A stretch of 64,000 nt of DNA, taken from assembly GCF_030915465.1 (NCBI RefSeq), contig NZ_CP133267.1, positions 4,701,001-4,765,000 of the forward strand, read 5' to 3'. Positions 63,493 through 64,000 of this stretch are shown piece after piece. A program made the position numbers and the translations under genes. Numbering within the stretch: the stretch's first letter is position 1; each line of letters opens with the position of its first letter. The DNA comes from Neobacillus sp. PS3-34 (lineage in GTDB: Bacteria > Bacillota > Bacilli > Bacillales > Cytobacillaceae). The notes under the pieces were generated by a model that saw only the letters and a list, made by a program, of their open reading frames with translations, was not told the DNA's origin and made no database searches.

Positions 63493-64000
63493 TTATTTTT
63501 CCATCATTAATCTTAAAATGAGTTCGTCCGTATGCCTTGTTCCTTCATTTCCAAGCTTACAAAAACTTTCTATGCTTTTTTCTACATCATCATGAATAAA
63601 TCCATCAGTGGATTTAATTTCTTGATTGTTTAGTGCCAACAAAGCGGATTGAACGGCAACATTCGAACAGGTGGATACTTTCATTGCGCAGCCCGCCTTT
63701 GCCCCATCGCAAATCATTCCAGACACATTACCAATTGTATTTTGAATCGCTGCTTTTATTTGATGCAAACCACCATCGAGCAAGAAAACAATGGCTCCGC
63801 TAGCACCCATTCCCGCGGCAGTTACACCGCATAAGGCAGATAGACGGCCAAATTTAGATTTGATATGAATCGTCATAAGATGGCTAAGTGCAACTGCCCG
63901 AATCATCTTCTCCTCAGAAACCTGCAATTTCTCCGCCACTGCCACCACGGGAAGTGTGACAGCAATTCCTTGATTTCCACTCCCGGTATTCGCCATAACA
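63493..64000 (-). CDS. UPF0597 (YhaM/CyuA-like) protein, C-terminal part; 5' end beyond the window
   Basis: The 168 visible residues match the C-terminal half of the serine-dehydratase-alpha-like UPF0597 family: NTGSGNQGIAVTLPVVAVAE, GRLSALCGVTAAGMGASGAI and VSGMICDGAKAGCAMKVSTC. These Cys residues should bind the 4Fe-4S cluster of L-cysteine desulfidase/L-serine deaminase-type enzymes. The frame continues past the right edge of the window, so start and full length cannot be judged. Confidence 0.87.
   Translation of the reverse strand, partial: VMANTGSGNQGIAVTLPVVAVAEKLQVSEEKMIRAVALSHLMTIHIKSKFGRLSALCGVTAAGMGASGAIVFLLDGGLHQIKAAIQNTIGNVSGMICDGAKAGCAMKVSTCSNVAVQSALLALNNQEIKSTDGFIHDDVEKSIESFCKLGNEGTRHTDELILRLMMEK

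Noticed and set aside
1..64000. CRISPR arrays, rRNA, tRNA, prophage or complete insertion sequences
   Set aside because: No regular spacer-repeat pattern, no tRNA-like cloverleaf or rRNA core sequence, and no transposase, integrase or phage structural gene was recognised on either strand.

Overview
The window looks like chromosomal DNA from a low-GC, spore-forming Bacillaceae (Bacillus, Neobacillus or Peribacillus type). The signs are AGGAGG-type ribosome sites, frequent TTG and GTG starts, a DUF3231 ferritin-like gene, a KinB-like sensor kinase, a BsrG/TxpA-like type I toxin and FapR/FabI-style lipid control. No rRNA, tRNA, CRISPR array, prophage or intact transposase was seen.

Layout. 1-10.4 kb is mixed housekeeping: a LysR regulator, an MDR reductase, an M32 carboxypeptidase, a GpsA paralogue, an O-antigen-ligase-like protein, a MITE-like repeat, a membrane protein/XRE pair, DUF4386 and another MDR enzyme. 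10.6-19.3 kb carries a CstB-like persulfide dioxygenase/rhodanese gene with a CsoR/CstR-type palindrome, an MHS-family transporter, a sensor kinase, a DMT exporter, a tandem-repeat coiled-coil protein, GNAT and DinB genes. 19.7-22.5 kb is tldD-tldE.

The centrepiece is 22.6-45.5 kb, where about 23 genes all lie on the minus strand with mostly tiny gaps or overlaps. In transcription order: P1 (DmpA/BapA-like) peptidase, IclR regulator with a near-perfect 21-bp palindrome in front, S66 carboxypeptidase, a dipeptide ABC importer, M20 amidohydrolase, a polar amino-acid ABC importer, a four-gene HcnABC/opine-oxidase-like dehydrogenase module, CoA-transferase A and B, two class III aminotransferases, an aldehyde dehydrogenase, an M81 (MlrC) peptidase and a GNAT. 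I infer a catabolic unit that imports unusual (D-, beta- or N-alkylated) peptides, hydrolyses them, oxidises a secondary amine or D-amino acid, and feeds the carbon through transamination, semialdehyde oxidation and CoA transfer. The substrate is unknown.

45.6-51.4 kb is a decayed accessory zone. It holds a second MITE copy with a perfect 8-bp target duplication, an intact type I toxin-antitoxin locus and a decayed copy of it, a SUKH immunity-like gene, a truncated haemoglobin with an Fnr-like box, and 5'-truncated fragments of several genes. 51.5-64 kb returns to ordinary genes: DUF3231, an alpha/beta hydrolase with TetR, HAD, DinB, YciI/DGPF, an ECF sigma factor with a SnoaL tail, an MraY paralogue, fabI with promoter and operator, and the C-terminal part of a UPF0597 (YhaM/CyuA) protein at the right edge.

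At least 18 genes carry a single small indel that splits an otherwise well-conserved protein, most often loss of one base in a short G/C run. Most are probably sequence errors rather than true pseudogenes. These genes are entered as single features with the break position given.
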